Below are positions 9,787-21,703 of a stretch of DNA of 64,000 nucleotides, one piece after another (within the stretch, counting starts at the first letter, position 1; each line of letters starts with the position of its first letter). Origin of the DNA: Mycogone perniciosa (lineage: Eukaryota > Ascomycota > Sordariomycetes > Hypocreales > Hypocreaceae); NCBI GenBank assembly GCA_025331125.1, contig JAOALB010000047.1:62001-126000 (forward strand). The letters are read 5' to 3'. The position numbers were made by a program, and so were the translations under genes. The notes below the pieces were generated by a model. It saw only the letters and a program-made list of their open reading frames with translations. It searched no databases and was not told where the DNA came from.

Positions 9787-12144
9787 GGCGCGGTGCGGTG
9801 CAGAGCGGCCCGCGGCACCGAATCCCGCCTTTCTCCTCTTTTTCAATAAAAAAAAGTGCGTGTGCTCGTGCTCGTGCTCCGTATCATCAAATGTGAGACG
9901 ATATTACCTACTACTCGTAGTGTCCCGACTCTCTGGTCACGCCCGGCTTTGCGGGAAATAATAAGCTGTATTCCTCCGGCCTCTAACGAGCGTTTAACGA
10001 GCGATCGTGGGATTAATTATTTATTATAATTACTACTACTCCGCAGTCCTACGCCGAAGTTAATCTTTGCAAGTTCTACGAGTACAACTACTACGAGTAC
10101 TGCAATGTCATGCCATCATGAGCCGACACATGAGACATTCTGGAGAATCTCATGCCACTCAGTCCATATCCTCGCAAGTTCAAACGCATGTCAACACTTG
10201 GCGCCTGCTCAAATACTACCGAGCAATACCTAGCCACAGGCTTCATGCACGCACATTGATCTCCCAAGTGTGAGTCCCACCGTTCGCACAACTCACCCTG
10301 GCCTGCACAGCACGGTCTATTCTAGATACCTAGTACTCGTAATGCCTGGTACGAGTATAAGCACTAACATGCCTATTTCGCATAGATAGGTCTCTGCTTC
10401 GTATGATTACTACATACTCCGTAGTTATACAAGAGGCGACCTGACCAGCGGACTGCTGTTATTACCAATGCGTCGTTTCAGCACATCTTCACCCTTGCCC
10501 CAGAGAGCCCAGGTCCAGGGCCCAGGGTCCGGGGTCCCGACCCAAAGGAGAGGCTCCCACATGTCTATCCTACGAGTACTCGTATGAGTCCATACCATCA
10601 TCAAACGCCTCCAAGGCCCAACGGCCGCCCAACGGCTATAGTATAACTAACCAGCTTCTACATCACAATTCAGCACTTCTCACATCTGGTTTCAGCTCTG
10701 GTCTCCTACCCAACGGCTCCAGCAGGCCTACAACGCTTGTCGTAGGCGGAAAATATTACGCGGCACAGGCTAACTTGTCCAGGGATCACCGAAGCATCCC
10801 AAACGGACCCTGTCTTGGCGACGGTCAGGACTTTGACAAGTGCCTGGAGCAAATAGTAAGTATTATTGATGATTTATTATTACTCGTATAAGTTAATGAT
10901 CCATCAAACCGCCTGGATGGGGTATATCTCCGTACATCTCCGCGTTCCGACCATGCAATGCACCCTAGCCCAGCAACAGAGGCCAGCCAGCAAGAGTCAT
11001 CGCATCTCTTCTGTTCTTCAGCTTTTGTGCTCCCCCACTTCTCAAGGCCATTCATCTTCCCTGTCCCGACCGAATCTCCCCTTTCTCCATTTTCGCGCGC
11101 CCAAGCAAAGACCTTGCATGGGTCCCTAACGCCGTCGTGCAACCCATATTCCTCACGGCACGCACCACAGACGGAGTACATAGTATTACTACGAGTACAT
11201 AGTACTGCGAGTAGATGTGGGAACACAAAAAGAAGCCAAAGGGTATTCGCAAATTGAAGGGGTGACCCAAAGCCTTGGGTCTGGGGCGCTCCCCTGCCAG
11301 CCTTACCCGAGCGCCAATATACCAAACTGAAATATTAAACGACCCCCAAATTTGAGTGAGACACGGCATGGAGAGTGTCGCACAACAGGAAAATATCAGC
11401 AGTGGCAGTTGTCGCGGCGAACCACAGTAGCGGGACACAGCGTCGGCGTGTCATCATCTCGCACCCTGTCTCTCCCTCTCTCCCTACTCCATATATGCAC
11501 GATATACTACTCCTATGGAGTCGTCTGCATGCATCGACAATACCCAACACCATCCCTGTGACGGCTGCGGGCTTCTCTCAATTCGGCAGGTTATTATTGC
11601 CTTCCTGGGCCGCGTTGCCCAACTTGGCTGTTCTTCTCTCGTCTTTCACGGCCCGGATCCCGAGGACTGCGGCACTGTGATATCTATCCTGACATCCACG
11701 TGTGGTTGACGGAGCCATGAAAAGGACATCATCGTCGTTGTCACTTATTGGCCATTCTTCGACGCACAATGACGAATTGCCATGCCAAGATACAGAAACT
11801 CGCTCTTTTTGGGTAGCTCTTAAGAGTGTAGCTCTTTATAGTGTAGAATCGTTATCCATTAGCTGCCGCACCCGCAAGCTATCCAACCGCCACCGCCACC
11901 GCCGCTCCCCTTTCTCTTCCGCTCTTTTGTCGTCTATAGCCACATTCCCTTGTTTCATTCATATCAGGGGTATAATCTAACTCGTTCTAATGAAAAACGA
12001 CTGACAAAGGGAAAAGACTGAAAAAAAAACCAAACAAGAGGACTCCGTTGACGTCATGATCCAAAGTTGCTTTATGTCTCCATTTTTGCCTACCTCCGCG
12101 CCTCCCCCCTCTTCCCCTTTGCCTTTCGCTTTTGTATGCCTTGT

Positions 12145-15100
12145 CTAGTACTCGCTTGCTGGGCGGGGACTCATGACTCCGCTGCCAGGTGTACTCTCCC
12201 CCCCGTTCGACATGAACGTCTGGTCGATCCTAAAGATCCAGTCCATCTTGTCCCGCTCGCTGCGCGCTGCAAACAGCCAGGTGTTATCCGTTCCGTAAAC
12301 CGCAAACACAGCCGACTGCATCCGCTCGCTGAGCCGCTGCAACCCCTGTTGCCCGCCCGATGACCCTCCGCCGTTACTACCGGTCCAGATGGTAGAGATG
12401 ACGCGCCCGGATCCCGTCCGCCGATGGCCCGGCGTGAAGTCTGGTGCGTTGTTCGAGCCCCCTTGCGGAGCGTCGTAGTCGTCGGGTCCATGGAGGAGAC
12501 CTAGGACTCCAGGTTGGCTGTCCACACGAGAGTTGCGCAAACTCACTAATGCTACCTCATCACCGTCTGATGCGGAGTGGATGTGCAAGTACGGTCGTCT
12601 TAGCTCCACAAATCTCTTGACCCACCGCGTAGATTCGTTGTTGGGCACGAGCAGATACCCGCCCTTTTGCACCTTTGGATTCTTGGCGACGCGGACGATG
12701 GTCGTAATAAGGCTCGGGGGTAGTGCGGAGTCTGAGGTGATTCCGTTTGTTGGAGGTGCTGTGTTTGCTGGGCTTAGAATCCTGGCCAATGGATCCGGGT
12801 ACTTCTGCCATAGCTTCAGACACTTCCCTAGGAGATCCGTTTGTTGTTCGTTGTATTCTGACTCTTGTTCTGGCTCTGCAACTGATGCCTCTTCTTGTTC
12901 ATTTTGCGGGTCTTCTGCTACGACTGTTTCATCCCCCACCTTGTCATCTAGCTCCTCATCTTCGTCGATTACAGAAGATGCTTGGGACGTCACGGGCGTG
13001 TCATTGAGCAAGTCGTCATCGTTAGGAATAATCAAGCTCATCTCCGGAGACGGCTCGGGCTCGGGCTCGGGCTCCTCCTTCTCTAACCGTGCCGTCGCGC
13101 CGTCAATACCGAGCTGAGTGAGTGTAATCTGTACGTCGCCCAGCTCTGCATTGCGCCGCCTCTTCTTTTTCGAGAGGATGAAGTCGCTCACCAAGGAGAC
13201 GCCCCTCGGAGTCCAGCTCAGGAGGTTTTCCTCGCCCTTGACGTAGTCGTACTGGCTGTTCATTCTCCACAAATCGCCTACTCTCTTGATGGGCGCAGGT
13301 TTCAGAGTCACAGTGAATATGCCCGTTGAAGAGCGCACGAACCTTACGTTCTGCCAGAGGGATGAAAACACGGACGTTTGCCGAACAAAAGTCCTAGACA
13401 TCATCTGCAGACAGACCTTTTGCGAGAACTTCATCGGCTCAGCTAGTTTCTCGGAGGAAATGTCCCAAGAGATAGTCATTTGCACTCGATACTTGTCAGC
13501 GGTAACGCGGTCGAGAAGCAGCGAGTTATGCAGGCTGGAATCCCACTGGGCGTGCACTGTGATATTGCGAGTGCCGTTAGGGTTTTCGCGAAATACTGGA
13601 TTCGATGCCAGCTTTAGTGTGATATCAGGGTCCGTAGAGCCCAAATCTGGTGTCTTGCCCGCAGAATCTATGAGTCGAATCTTGCCTACTCGCACGGCTG
13701 CGATGTCTCCCCATGGGAGAGCATCCCCCGAACTATGCGAGATGTCAATGGAAATCCGCCTTTGCAACCCTTGGTGCAGTTGAAAGGTTCCAGTATCCAG
13801 CTCGCTGGTTTGGGTCACCTCAACGGCAGCGTATTCACCCATCTCATTGAGCTCCATGATTTGAATTCGAGAGAGCAGGTCATGCTTTTCCTGTGTGAAG
13901 AATTGCGACTCGTTGATGCGTGCCCCCTTTGCATTGTCCGTTGTCGGACATGCATCCCTCATGTCATCCCAGCTAAGGAGCTTATCGAGGTGCATCGTCG
14001 AGACCTTTGCAAAGATGGCTGCTCTCAATGTCACGTCCTGGGGAGCAAATAAGGGAACACTCATGCTGTGCACACTTTCGAATCGGATGGGCCCTTCGTC
14101 AAAGTCTCGAATCATTTGTGTCGTCGTGATGCCATCCTCTTCTGATATCCCAGGAATGAAAAGCTGAGCGTGCACGTCTGTGCCCTCTCGTTCTGCAAAG
14201 CCTACCATTTCGTGCATAACGACGTTGAACTTGAGTGTGTTTGTTGGCGCTCGAGCGTGTGATGGCTCGAGAGACAACTTGATGATGCCAACCTCCTGAG
14301 AAGTGTAGGGTGAAAGGACGTCTAGCGCAAAGTCGTGCACTCGACTCTCAAACACAGTCTTCAAGGGGACATCTACTTCGCCCACTAAGGTGTATGAAGG
14401 CATGCAATTCTCAACAAACGGGTTATCCAGACTTAGATGCTTGGCGTACTCTGGTTGATCGAGATACTGATGCATTTGACGCATCTGTCGCACTCGATCG
14501 TGCAGTTTCTCCATGCTCCAAAGACGAACCACATTATTCCTGTAGTCAATGACTCGGATACCTATGCAAGGTTTGTGAGCTTCCTCCAACGCGACGTCGT
14601 CACTTTCGCCGGTCAAACCGTTAAGAACCATGTCGTAAGAAGAGCATAAACCATGTCCAACGTCGACGATCGTGAACTGAAATACAACACTCTCATCAAG
14701 TTCGTTGCTCATAATCTGCGCCTCTTTCAATATTGACGCGTTCTGGAGCACGGTCTCGGCCATTTTGACAAAGTGACGGCTACGCCATACTTTAATTGTC
14801 CGCTTTGCACGCTCAAGCTCCTCCTCAGATAACTGTGGGCTCGCTTTCGGTCGTTTAAGGGGATCCAGCTTCTCCATCTTCTCCTCGTACTGTTTTCGCT
14901 GGAGGTTCAGCTGTTTCTGCATGTCTTCTTTTAGCTCCTGGAGAGCTGTTTCCATCCTAGCCTTCTCTTTCTTGATCTCTTCGACCTCGACGTTCGCAGC
15001 CTCCGCGCTCTTAAGCTGGCCTTGGAACTCTTCCTTTTGTTTCTCTAGCTGAGATTGCAATTCCTCTCGCACTTCTCTTAACCTGTCCTCTGCCTCACCC

Positions 15101-17443
15101 TGTTTCGGCGTCGAGGGCATAGTGAGGGCAGTATCAAGCGAGAAATTATCGAGTGTCCCTGTCGACATGTACTTTTCTCTAATTGGGTACGAGGTGGCCG
15201 ACTCTGAGTCATCTCCATCATCACGGCCATTCACACGCTCCGCTCGTGCCTTCTGGACCTCCTCAAACAGTGCATTCAGCTCCTCATCTGTAAGACTTGC
15301 GAAGTTATGGTCAGTCCCCAGAATAGCGCCGGCAGCCTCTCTTCGTGCCATGGACCAGTCAGAGTCCTTGCCGTTCCGCTGGAAGAATCCTGGCGAATCC
15401 GGTCGAGAATCGCCGCCATAGTCCGAGACTTTACTGATGGATCTCTCATGACTGCTAGGCCGAGGAGAAGGAGTAGATGGTGTCCGATCTAATACTTGTA
15501 ATTGGCTTGCAGTTATCGACTGCCGCAATAGACTCTGCCTTGGGCCCTCAACTTCGGCTCTCTCTGCCCGCGCCTCCAAGGGGTGATTGAACCTGAAGAT
15601 GTGAAAATCACCTAGAATGACTCGGTATCCCGAGTGAAGCTGCTTCGATTCGGTAATTCGCTTGCCGTTGACCATGATCGATGCACCCTCGCTAGGGATG
15701 ACCGTTACAGTTCCGTCCGGCGCATTTTCGAAAGTACAGTGGTCGTGCAATATCCTTGTTCCATTGAGGCGAATGTTGGCTTGATGATCAGCATTGGTGT
15801 CCACATTGCCCACAGTTGTGGTACCCGGCTTGAGGTTGTAAACGAGGCACTCGTCAAGAAGGGGGTCGTCTGACAAGTTCACCAAATGCGGCATCTTCTT
15901 CGGCGTGTGCAGGCCCACGAATCCCTTCTCAATGCTGATGCCGAGTTCCTCCAAAGCAGCTTCACGCTCCTTGTGAATTTCTTCGGTCTTTGCCAATTTC
16001 TCCTCCCATGTTTGGTTCAAGTCCGTAAGCAGCTTCTCGCTTTGGCTAAGCTGCTCTGCGATCTCGGCCTTGGACACTTTCTTGACCGTACCGTCAGATG
16101 CTGTAATGCTGACTATCTGCTTCTCTAGAGGTGTGCCCTCGTCATAGATTTCGTCTGGGGGAGCACCTGCACCTCCACTCCCACCAGCCGCACCGCCACC
16201 CAGCTTGCTTCTCAAGAGTGCCAGCTCTTCCTTCAGCTCTCTGATCATGCGAGCATTGGCATCTTCGTTGACAACAGCGTGGTTCTTGATTCGCTTCGCA
16301 GAATCGGCATATCGTAGTGTACTTATAGTTTCGTCATAGTTGATATCCGCAGGACTGATAGCTGCAATCATGGCAGTCATACTGTTTCCACCCAAAGAAT
16401 CCTTCAGCAGCCAAGTAAGAACACTGTCACGGTATGGCACCTGACCAGAGCCTTTCTTCTTTTTGCCAGTGGATAGGTCTGCCAGAGCTGCAATGACACG
16501 GCCGAGTGTCGAAAGCGATCGGTTGATTTCCGCACCTTCCTTCAGTCGCGCGCCCGTTGCGCCAGTTGATGTTGCTCTCTCGGAACCTGCTAAATCGACC
16601 AGACTAATCTTTGCAACTTTCTCCATTTCCATTTTCGTCTCCGCGTCGAACTTCTTCTGCGTCAACATAAGCGTAAACACGGCGTGACTTCGACTGGACG
16701 TTTCGTTCATGTTGGTTGCGGCGACGGTTCTGGCCTTGTTTCCTTCGTCCATCAAGTTCTCGATCTCTTGAAAGCCGTTGACGACAAGCTTGGCGAGGTC
16801 TTCAACATATGGACCAGTTGACGGATGCTCTCGGACCTTCAGGTTGCCTTTTGTTGAGGGATTGAGCAAATCGCGCACTCGTTCATTGTAGATTTCCAAG
16901 TATGATACCTCGACAGTGCACTTGGTAGTCTTGTCCTCCTGTATCTGCTCTATCCTTCGAAACATTTCTTGACAAATCATTGGAATGATACCAACTTCCT
17001 TTCCATAACCCATCATGGAGTAGGATTTTCCCGAACCCGTCTGGCCGTACGCAAAGATACAGTTGTTGTACCCTTGAAACGCATTGTCCAAGAGCGGCTT
17101 CCCCAAATCATCAAACAAATTGGACTGGCCAGCATAGTTGGAATCGTCCTTGTTGAATGACCAGTATGACCTATCGAAGGCAAAGACCTTGGGCGTGCTG
17201 TCTTTAGAGCCTTTAACGGAGTGTCCTTCGGGTGGGTTGATGACGGTTTGGCTCCCCTGCATTTCGACGATACATTTTGATCCGCGGTCGATTTCTATAA
17301 GCCCGTTAACCTTGTCCGCAAACCGCATGTCACTGCGCCTGTGACACCCTTCTGCGCGGCTGTCCGCCTGGTGACCCACCTCTGCCATTGAACGGCCGCA
17401 CTCTCACCACCACCTTAATGTTACCTCCCCCGGCCGGCGCCAT
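12145..17443 (-). CDS. uncA: Kinesin-3 motor (UNC-104/KIF1 type), 1737 aa
   Basis: Two exons, complement(join(12145..17294,17380..17443)). The 64-nt first exon supplies the start and the conserved NIKVVVRVRPFN; its donor is GTGGGT and the acceptor TTATAG restores REIDRG. The motor domain follows, with P-loop GQTGSGKS (105-112), the switch I motif NETSSRSH and the switch II motif DLAGSER. After it come a neck, a FHA domain (around NADHQANIRLNGTRILHDH), coiled coils, KIF1B and DUF3694-type regions, and a C-terminal PH domain (KGGYLLVPNNESTRWVKRFVEL to the end). UNC-104-type kinesins carry early endosomes and other vesicles toward microtubule plus ends in fungal hyphae; the PH domain binds phosphoinositides. 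The length fits fungal UncA proteins. The gene symbol is by family resemblance. Confidence 0.96.
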
Positions 17444-20437
17444 GGTTACTCAAACGTATGCGGGGACCCAGGCTGGTCCCCTCGAATCACACACGTCTCT
17501 GTAGGCAATGCGCCTAGGTCGATTGCGAATCCTCCGGGCTGCGCGTGACGGCGAGGTCGTGTCCAAAGAAAGCCGGCATGTGTTCCCAAAAAGTTGTATG
17601 GCCCATCAAGGCCGCCCAGCCATACTCGAAGCGCTCGCTCGTTCTCCCCGTCGAATAGAAGGTGTCAAGAATCCTGTATGTGCCGAGACCCAAGGTCAAA
17701 GCTCGTCGCGGGGATTTACCGCCAATCGCGCTCGGTTCGGTCGTGCAAGAGGGATGCTGTTACGGTCAAGACAGACAGTCTTGCGTCCAACGAAAGCGGT
17801 CGCAAAGTCGTCGCCTCTTCGTATAAAATGCGGTCGTTTTGTGTTCGGCGTCAAAGCTATTGATAACGTTCGATGGGAGAAACGCGGTCGCGCGGCTCTT
17901 TACCCACTACCTGCGGTTGGACGGTTTGATTGGGGGAGGAGGCACATGTTAGAAAGGGGATGTTCACGTGCGATCGAGGGCTGCGGAACTGCTGGCCGCA
18001 GATTAGCCGTATCAAGGAGTTGCTCGCATCACACAACAGAGGCAAACCAATAGTCATCTCATAGTTTTGTTATTTGTCTACCAAATAATGACATCGATAA
18101 GAAGTAACAGATCCTAGGAGAGTATTCCCAGGAATCCACGCCACACATATCATTAATATCGGTCGGAGGTTGCACCGTATCGTTCCCCGCTGCAGGGTTC
18201 GAGACACATCCATGAACCGTCCTCAATATCCGATAATCCCTGCTACCTCCCATGTCATGGTCGTTGAGCTTCCGCAAGGCTTCCTTTAATCCTCCGCCCT
18301 ATCTAAATGATTGATAGGTAATATTAATATACTCGCCTTGTTTTTCTTTCGTTCAAGCAGGACGCATCTACTCTCGCCACGTCTAGCTCTGTCAAGTTTG
18401 GATGGCATCATTGCCCCAGTAGGTATTGTGTACTTCGTACTCCAGAGTCATGCTCTATGACTGTAGAGTTTTGGAGCACGAAAAGCTGGCTTAAATAAAC
18501 TCTTTATTGTCTCGTACTAGTATCCGTTCCAACGTCGATATCCGGATTTGTCTAACAGCTTGCCAATTGGCCCAAGAAGACGCAGGGCCACCTTAGTTTC
18601 CAATCAGTCTCCCATCTCATTTGTCTTCAGCTTCATCTAGCCTCTCACTTTATGCACGAGGTCCATTTCGGAGGTCCGGAGTATATCGACCATATATTGG
18701 TAGTAAAAAGTGAAGTCTTGGGTATAATACTTAGTACCAGCTACTTCCAACCACCACATATACGATATGCAGCTACTGCCGATTGCATGCAAAATAGATG
18801 GACGGGATGCGCGATAACCTCAAATATGAGGCGGTGAACCAGTCCATCCAATGACCAGTGACAGATGCTTATACCAATCGTCGTGAGGCCCGTCATTTTG
18901 TTCTGATTGGAAGGCAACAGTATGCCAATAAATACTTGCTTTATCGCCGGGCCAAGCAGTAAGTCGTTGATATCCCGCCCAGGCAATCGACTCCCTCCAA
19001 ACTCTTGTAGGTTCTCGTTTCGGAAAGAACTCTTAGCCATGTCAAGCTCAGAAATGAACCGATATTGGATTCCAAATCTGGACATACACAGAAAGGTTAT
19101 CACGCAAGAGCTCCAATATCACCTTGGTCCACAGGCAACAGTTCGGCCATACACACTTGAGGTAGCTGGCCCATGCATAAGTCACTTTTCGACTAGTTGT
19201 CATCGCTCACATGTGGAATCATCCAGGGAGATGATGGTTTTCTCATCACGACACCAGGTGCATGCCTTACTGACGTGAGCTTTCCGTATACGTCTCATGC
19301 ATTGCCTGCAACCAACTAACTTTGGTCCCGGTCTTCCTCTTTAGGAACAAATCGATGATATTTGCCGGAAATCAAGAGAGTCCTGGGATAGGCAAATCGC
19401 GGCCAAGATAAATGGGAGCTCAGAGAAGAGGCTGAAGCGTCCACTACATCAACCAGTCACCATATCTCGAGCTGGGGCCGGGTTGGCCAACATGGGCGAA
19501 AGTCGCAAACTCAGAGACAGCCATCGGCGTGCCGACAATTATTATTGACGGCTAAGAAAACGACACAAGCATCTCCCCAAGGGAAGAAATCATGACATTG
19601 TAACCCGCTCTCAAGCAGACGCTAAGAGGCTGAAAGATCCAGAGATACCACATAGGCTCAGGACACCTCCAAGCAAACAGCAGCTCAGAAAAGGACTTAT
19701 GATCATGGAAAGTCACGTACTGAAAGATCGTCACATCAGTCGTGGGGATACATGCAAACGCATGAGCTCGTCGGTTTGGGCATGGGGTGAACAAGCGGCA
19801 TGTGCGCGTCGCTTGGTCCAGCGATGGGCCGCCATCTGGCGCCATTGGAGCCCAACATACCCCATCTGAGATCCCAATTCTTCTAGATCAGGAAAAATGG
19901 ATGTCATACCATATGCAAGGCGATGATTTTGAGTATGGTGGAGTTGGCTAGCCCTTCCCATAGGATACGTTTCCCATTCGGAGTTCCGACACAGCACTTG
20001 CATCCACTGGTTCGTCCATTTGACCCATTTTTATGTCGACTTTGATGCAAGAGATGAGTGCTGGGGTAGTTCCAGGATGTAGAATCGGCGGTCTGTTCCT
20101 TGAAAGTCGAGTCCATCGCACCCAGCAGTGTGCGGGAAGTTCTCCGTCGCTCTGACAAAGTCGTGCCATCTTCTTTATTTAACCAATGAGATTCCTTCAG
20201 TTTACCAAACACGAATCGGCAACGAGTGAGAAGAATTAATGGCGGGTCGGAGTGCGAATAGCGTTCTCCAGATGTCATCCATTGGGAGATAGTCCAAAGG
20301 TCTGGATGTGAAGCGACATCTCTCAAGCGACCATCTGTCGGGTGAACCTCCCGGCAAGATGGAAATTTGCCACTGGTACCAGGGGCATTCTCGGTTCTCC
20401 GTACTACATTTGGAATGGTCGGGACGTCCTGGTCCAA
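17444..20437. other. 3-kb intergenic region, one possible coding fragment
   Basis: The first about 600 bp are GC-rich and hold the possible fragment listed separately. From about 18.06 kb the sequence is more AT-rich. Minus-strand frames at 18741-19103 and 19904-20437 are open but match no family I know and lack convincing splice context. No RNA gene was recognised. Confidence 0.55.
17514..17850 (-). pseudogene. Possible coding fragment upstream of the kinesin gene
   Basis: The minus strand can be read as two exons: 17720 back to about 17850 (open, no start seen) and 17514..17673. They are separated by a 46-nt candidate intron with donor GTAAAT and acceptor TACAG. The second exon reads FEYGWAALMGHTTFWEHM in part, is rich in aromatic residues and uses mostly G/C third positions, which looks protein-coding. 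No ATG start, promoter or upstream exon could be found, and the stop lies only 71 bp from the kinesin start codon. It may be the 3' end of a decayed gene, an unrecognised small gene, or chance. I do not recognise the family. Confidence 0.25.
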
Positions 20438-20889
20438 TCACCTCAGAGCCAACTCGCCCTCAAGGCCCTTCTCATACCGTCCGATATCGAGCGGCCCTGT
20501 CGACCACACCAACAACGCCTGGACCTGGACACAAGAAACGTTCTTATCTGTGATACCGATGGGGTGAGACTCCGGCTTGGCTGTGATATAGCCGATGACA
20601 TTCACCCATTCGCCGACACGTGTCAGCTCAGGCTGGATGGTCTCAAGCAGCAGCTCGATATTCACTGACACGCTAGCATTCGTCCCCGGAGGATACATAT
20701 GGCCCAGGCTTAAGCAAGCCAACGTGGTGGAATATGCGGTAACACTGCAGTGCAATCAATATAGAGTTGTACATCGCGGGGCTGTCGCGAGAAGGCATAC
20801 CATCCTAAGAATCGTACCTTGTTGCCGACCGGGCGATCTTGGAGAGACGAGAGAAGGCAAAGCTGTGAAGGCAGCGGTCCCCATGACAT
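20438..20889 (-). CDS. TEN1: CST telomere-capping complex subunit TEN1, 131 aa
   Basis: Two exons, complement(join(20438..20744,20801..20889)), with a 56-nt intron (donor GTATGC, acceptor CTGCAG). The first exon ends in VGNKVRFLG; the join gives KVRFLGCVTAYSTTLACLSL, followed by MYPPGTNASVSVNIELLLET, VGEWVNVIGYIT and, near the end, VQALLVWSTGPLDIGRYEKG. This is the single OB-fold of fungal TEN1, which binds STN1 and single-stranded telomeric DNA with CTC1/CDC13. Length and motif order fit the family, which is poorly conserved and often missed in annotation. The gene is divergent from the DUF952 gene, with 316 bp between the starts. Confidence 0.87.
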
Positions 20890-21205
20890 CCTCCTGCACT
20901 GTCTCCTGTTTCAATAGTCTTGGTTCAGAATCGCCGGCCGGCACATTGCTGGGTTGATGGGATGAAGAGATCACCGCACACCCAAGACCATGTTCAGGAT
21001 CTCACGTGAATGAATTGGGTGTTTTTGGTACAGTGTCGACAGGAATTTCACACTGTACAGCACCGCTCACCTGCCGGTAAGTTACACTGTGCGTCAATTT
21101 CAGTTACCTTGCCAAAATCACATCTTTGGATCAGCCTTATTTATTCTCGCAATATTGAAAAGCCTTCACGAGCCGTATCAAAGCATTCACACTTTAAAAG
21201 CCAAA
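20890..21205. promoter_or_regulatory. Shared divergent promoter (TEN1 / DUF952)
   Basis: 316 bp separate the two start codons. Repeated TACAGTG/CACTGTA words occur at about 21028-21090. No clear TATA box was found. Confidence 0.5.
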
Positions 21206-21624
21206 ATGGAGCCCGTACCGACTCCACTGCCGAAATACATCTACAAAATCATCCCCTCCCCTCCCGCTGACGTTCTGCCCGCTGCCTTGCCCCTCTCAGA
21301 GCTGGATGCAAAGGATGGCTTCGTTCACTTGAGCACCGCAACCCAGGTAATCCCTGATTACCTGGCCCTTCAGCTTATTACAGGATATCCTGACTTTTTT
21401 GTTAGGTTCCTGGCACTGCCGACTTGTTCTTCACAGATGTCACAGATCTCTGGCTCATCAAGCTTGAGCTCACCAAGTTAGCAGATCCTCTGAAGTGGGA
21501 AAATGGGTTTCCCCATTTGTACGGTAACTTCGGCGCATCGGACGTACAGTCATTGCATAAATTCGAGAGGCCTAGAGACCAAAAGTGGTCTGAAGTCATG
21601 AAGGCTTCCACATGGTTGGAGTAG
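21206..21624 (+). CDS. DUF952 family protein, 119 aa
   Basis: Two exons, join(21206..21346,21406..21624), phase-0 intron of 59 nt with donor GTAATC and acceptor TTAG. The protein reads YIYKIIPSPP at the start, then LDAKDGFVHLSTATQ, and after the join VPGTADLFFTDVTDLWLIKL and FPHLYGNF. These are the marks of the DUF952 fold (Ile-His-Leu-Ser core, PHLYG motif). Its biochemical role is not established. The stop lies 80 bp from the end of the convergent aminopeptidase gene. Confidence 0.9.
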
Positions 21625-21703
21625 GCTGGGGCGTCATCTACCTGTTTCCCTACGAGTGTAAGATGGGGATGATTCTTTTTCTGAGCTACATCATATAGAT
21701 AGT

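Larger units (their letters stand above)
7145..12144. other. 5-kb region without recognisable genes, microsatellite-rich
   Basis: The region lies between the 3' end of the kinesin gene and the start of the methyltransferase gene, both on the minus strand. The open frames here, up to 193 codons, are low in complexity, lack domain features and overlap simple repeats. Many short copies of TACTCGTAC/TACTCCGTAC-type sequence occur (for example 8185-8201). The region may be a long promoter or leader of the methyltransferase gene. I cannot exclude a non-coding RNA. Confidence 0.6.

Noticed and set aside
17508..18053. 181-codon plus-strand open frame
   Set aside because: Arg/Gly-rich with no family; the opposite strand in the same place has the more coding-like composition.
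19904..20437. 177-codon minus-strand open frame next to TEN1
   Set aside because: No recognisable domain; third-position and residue use look random. Kept only as part of the intergenic description.
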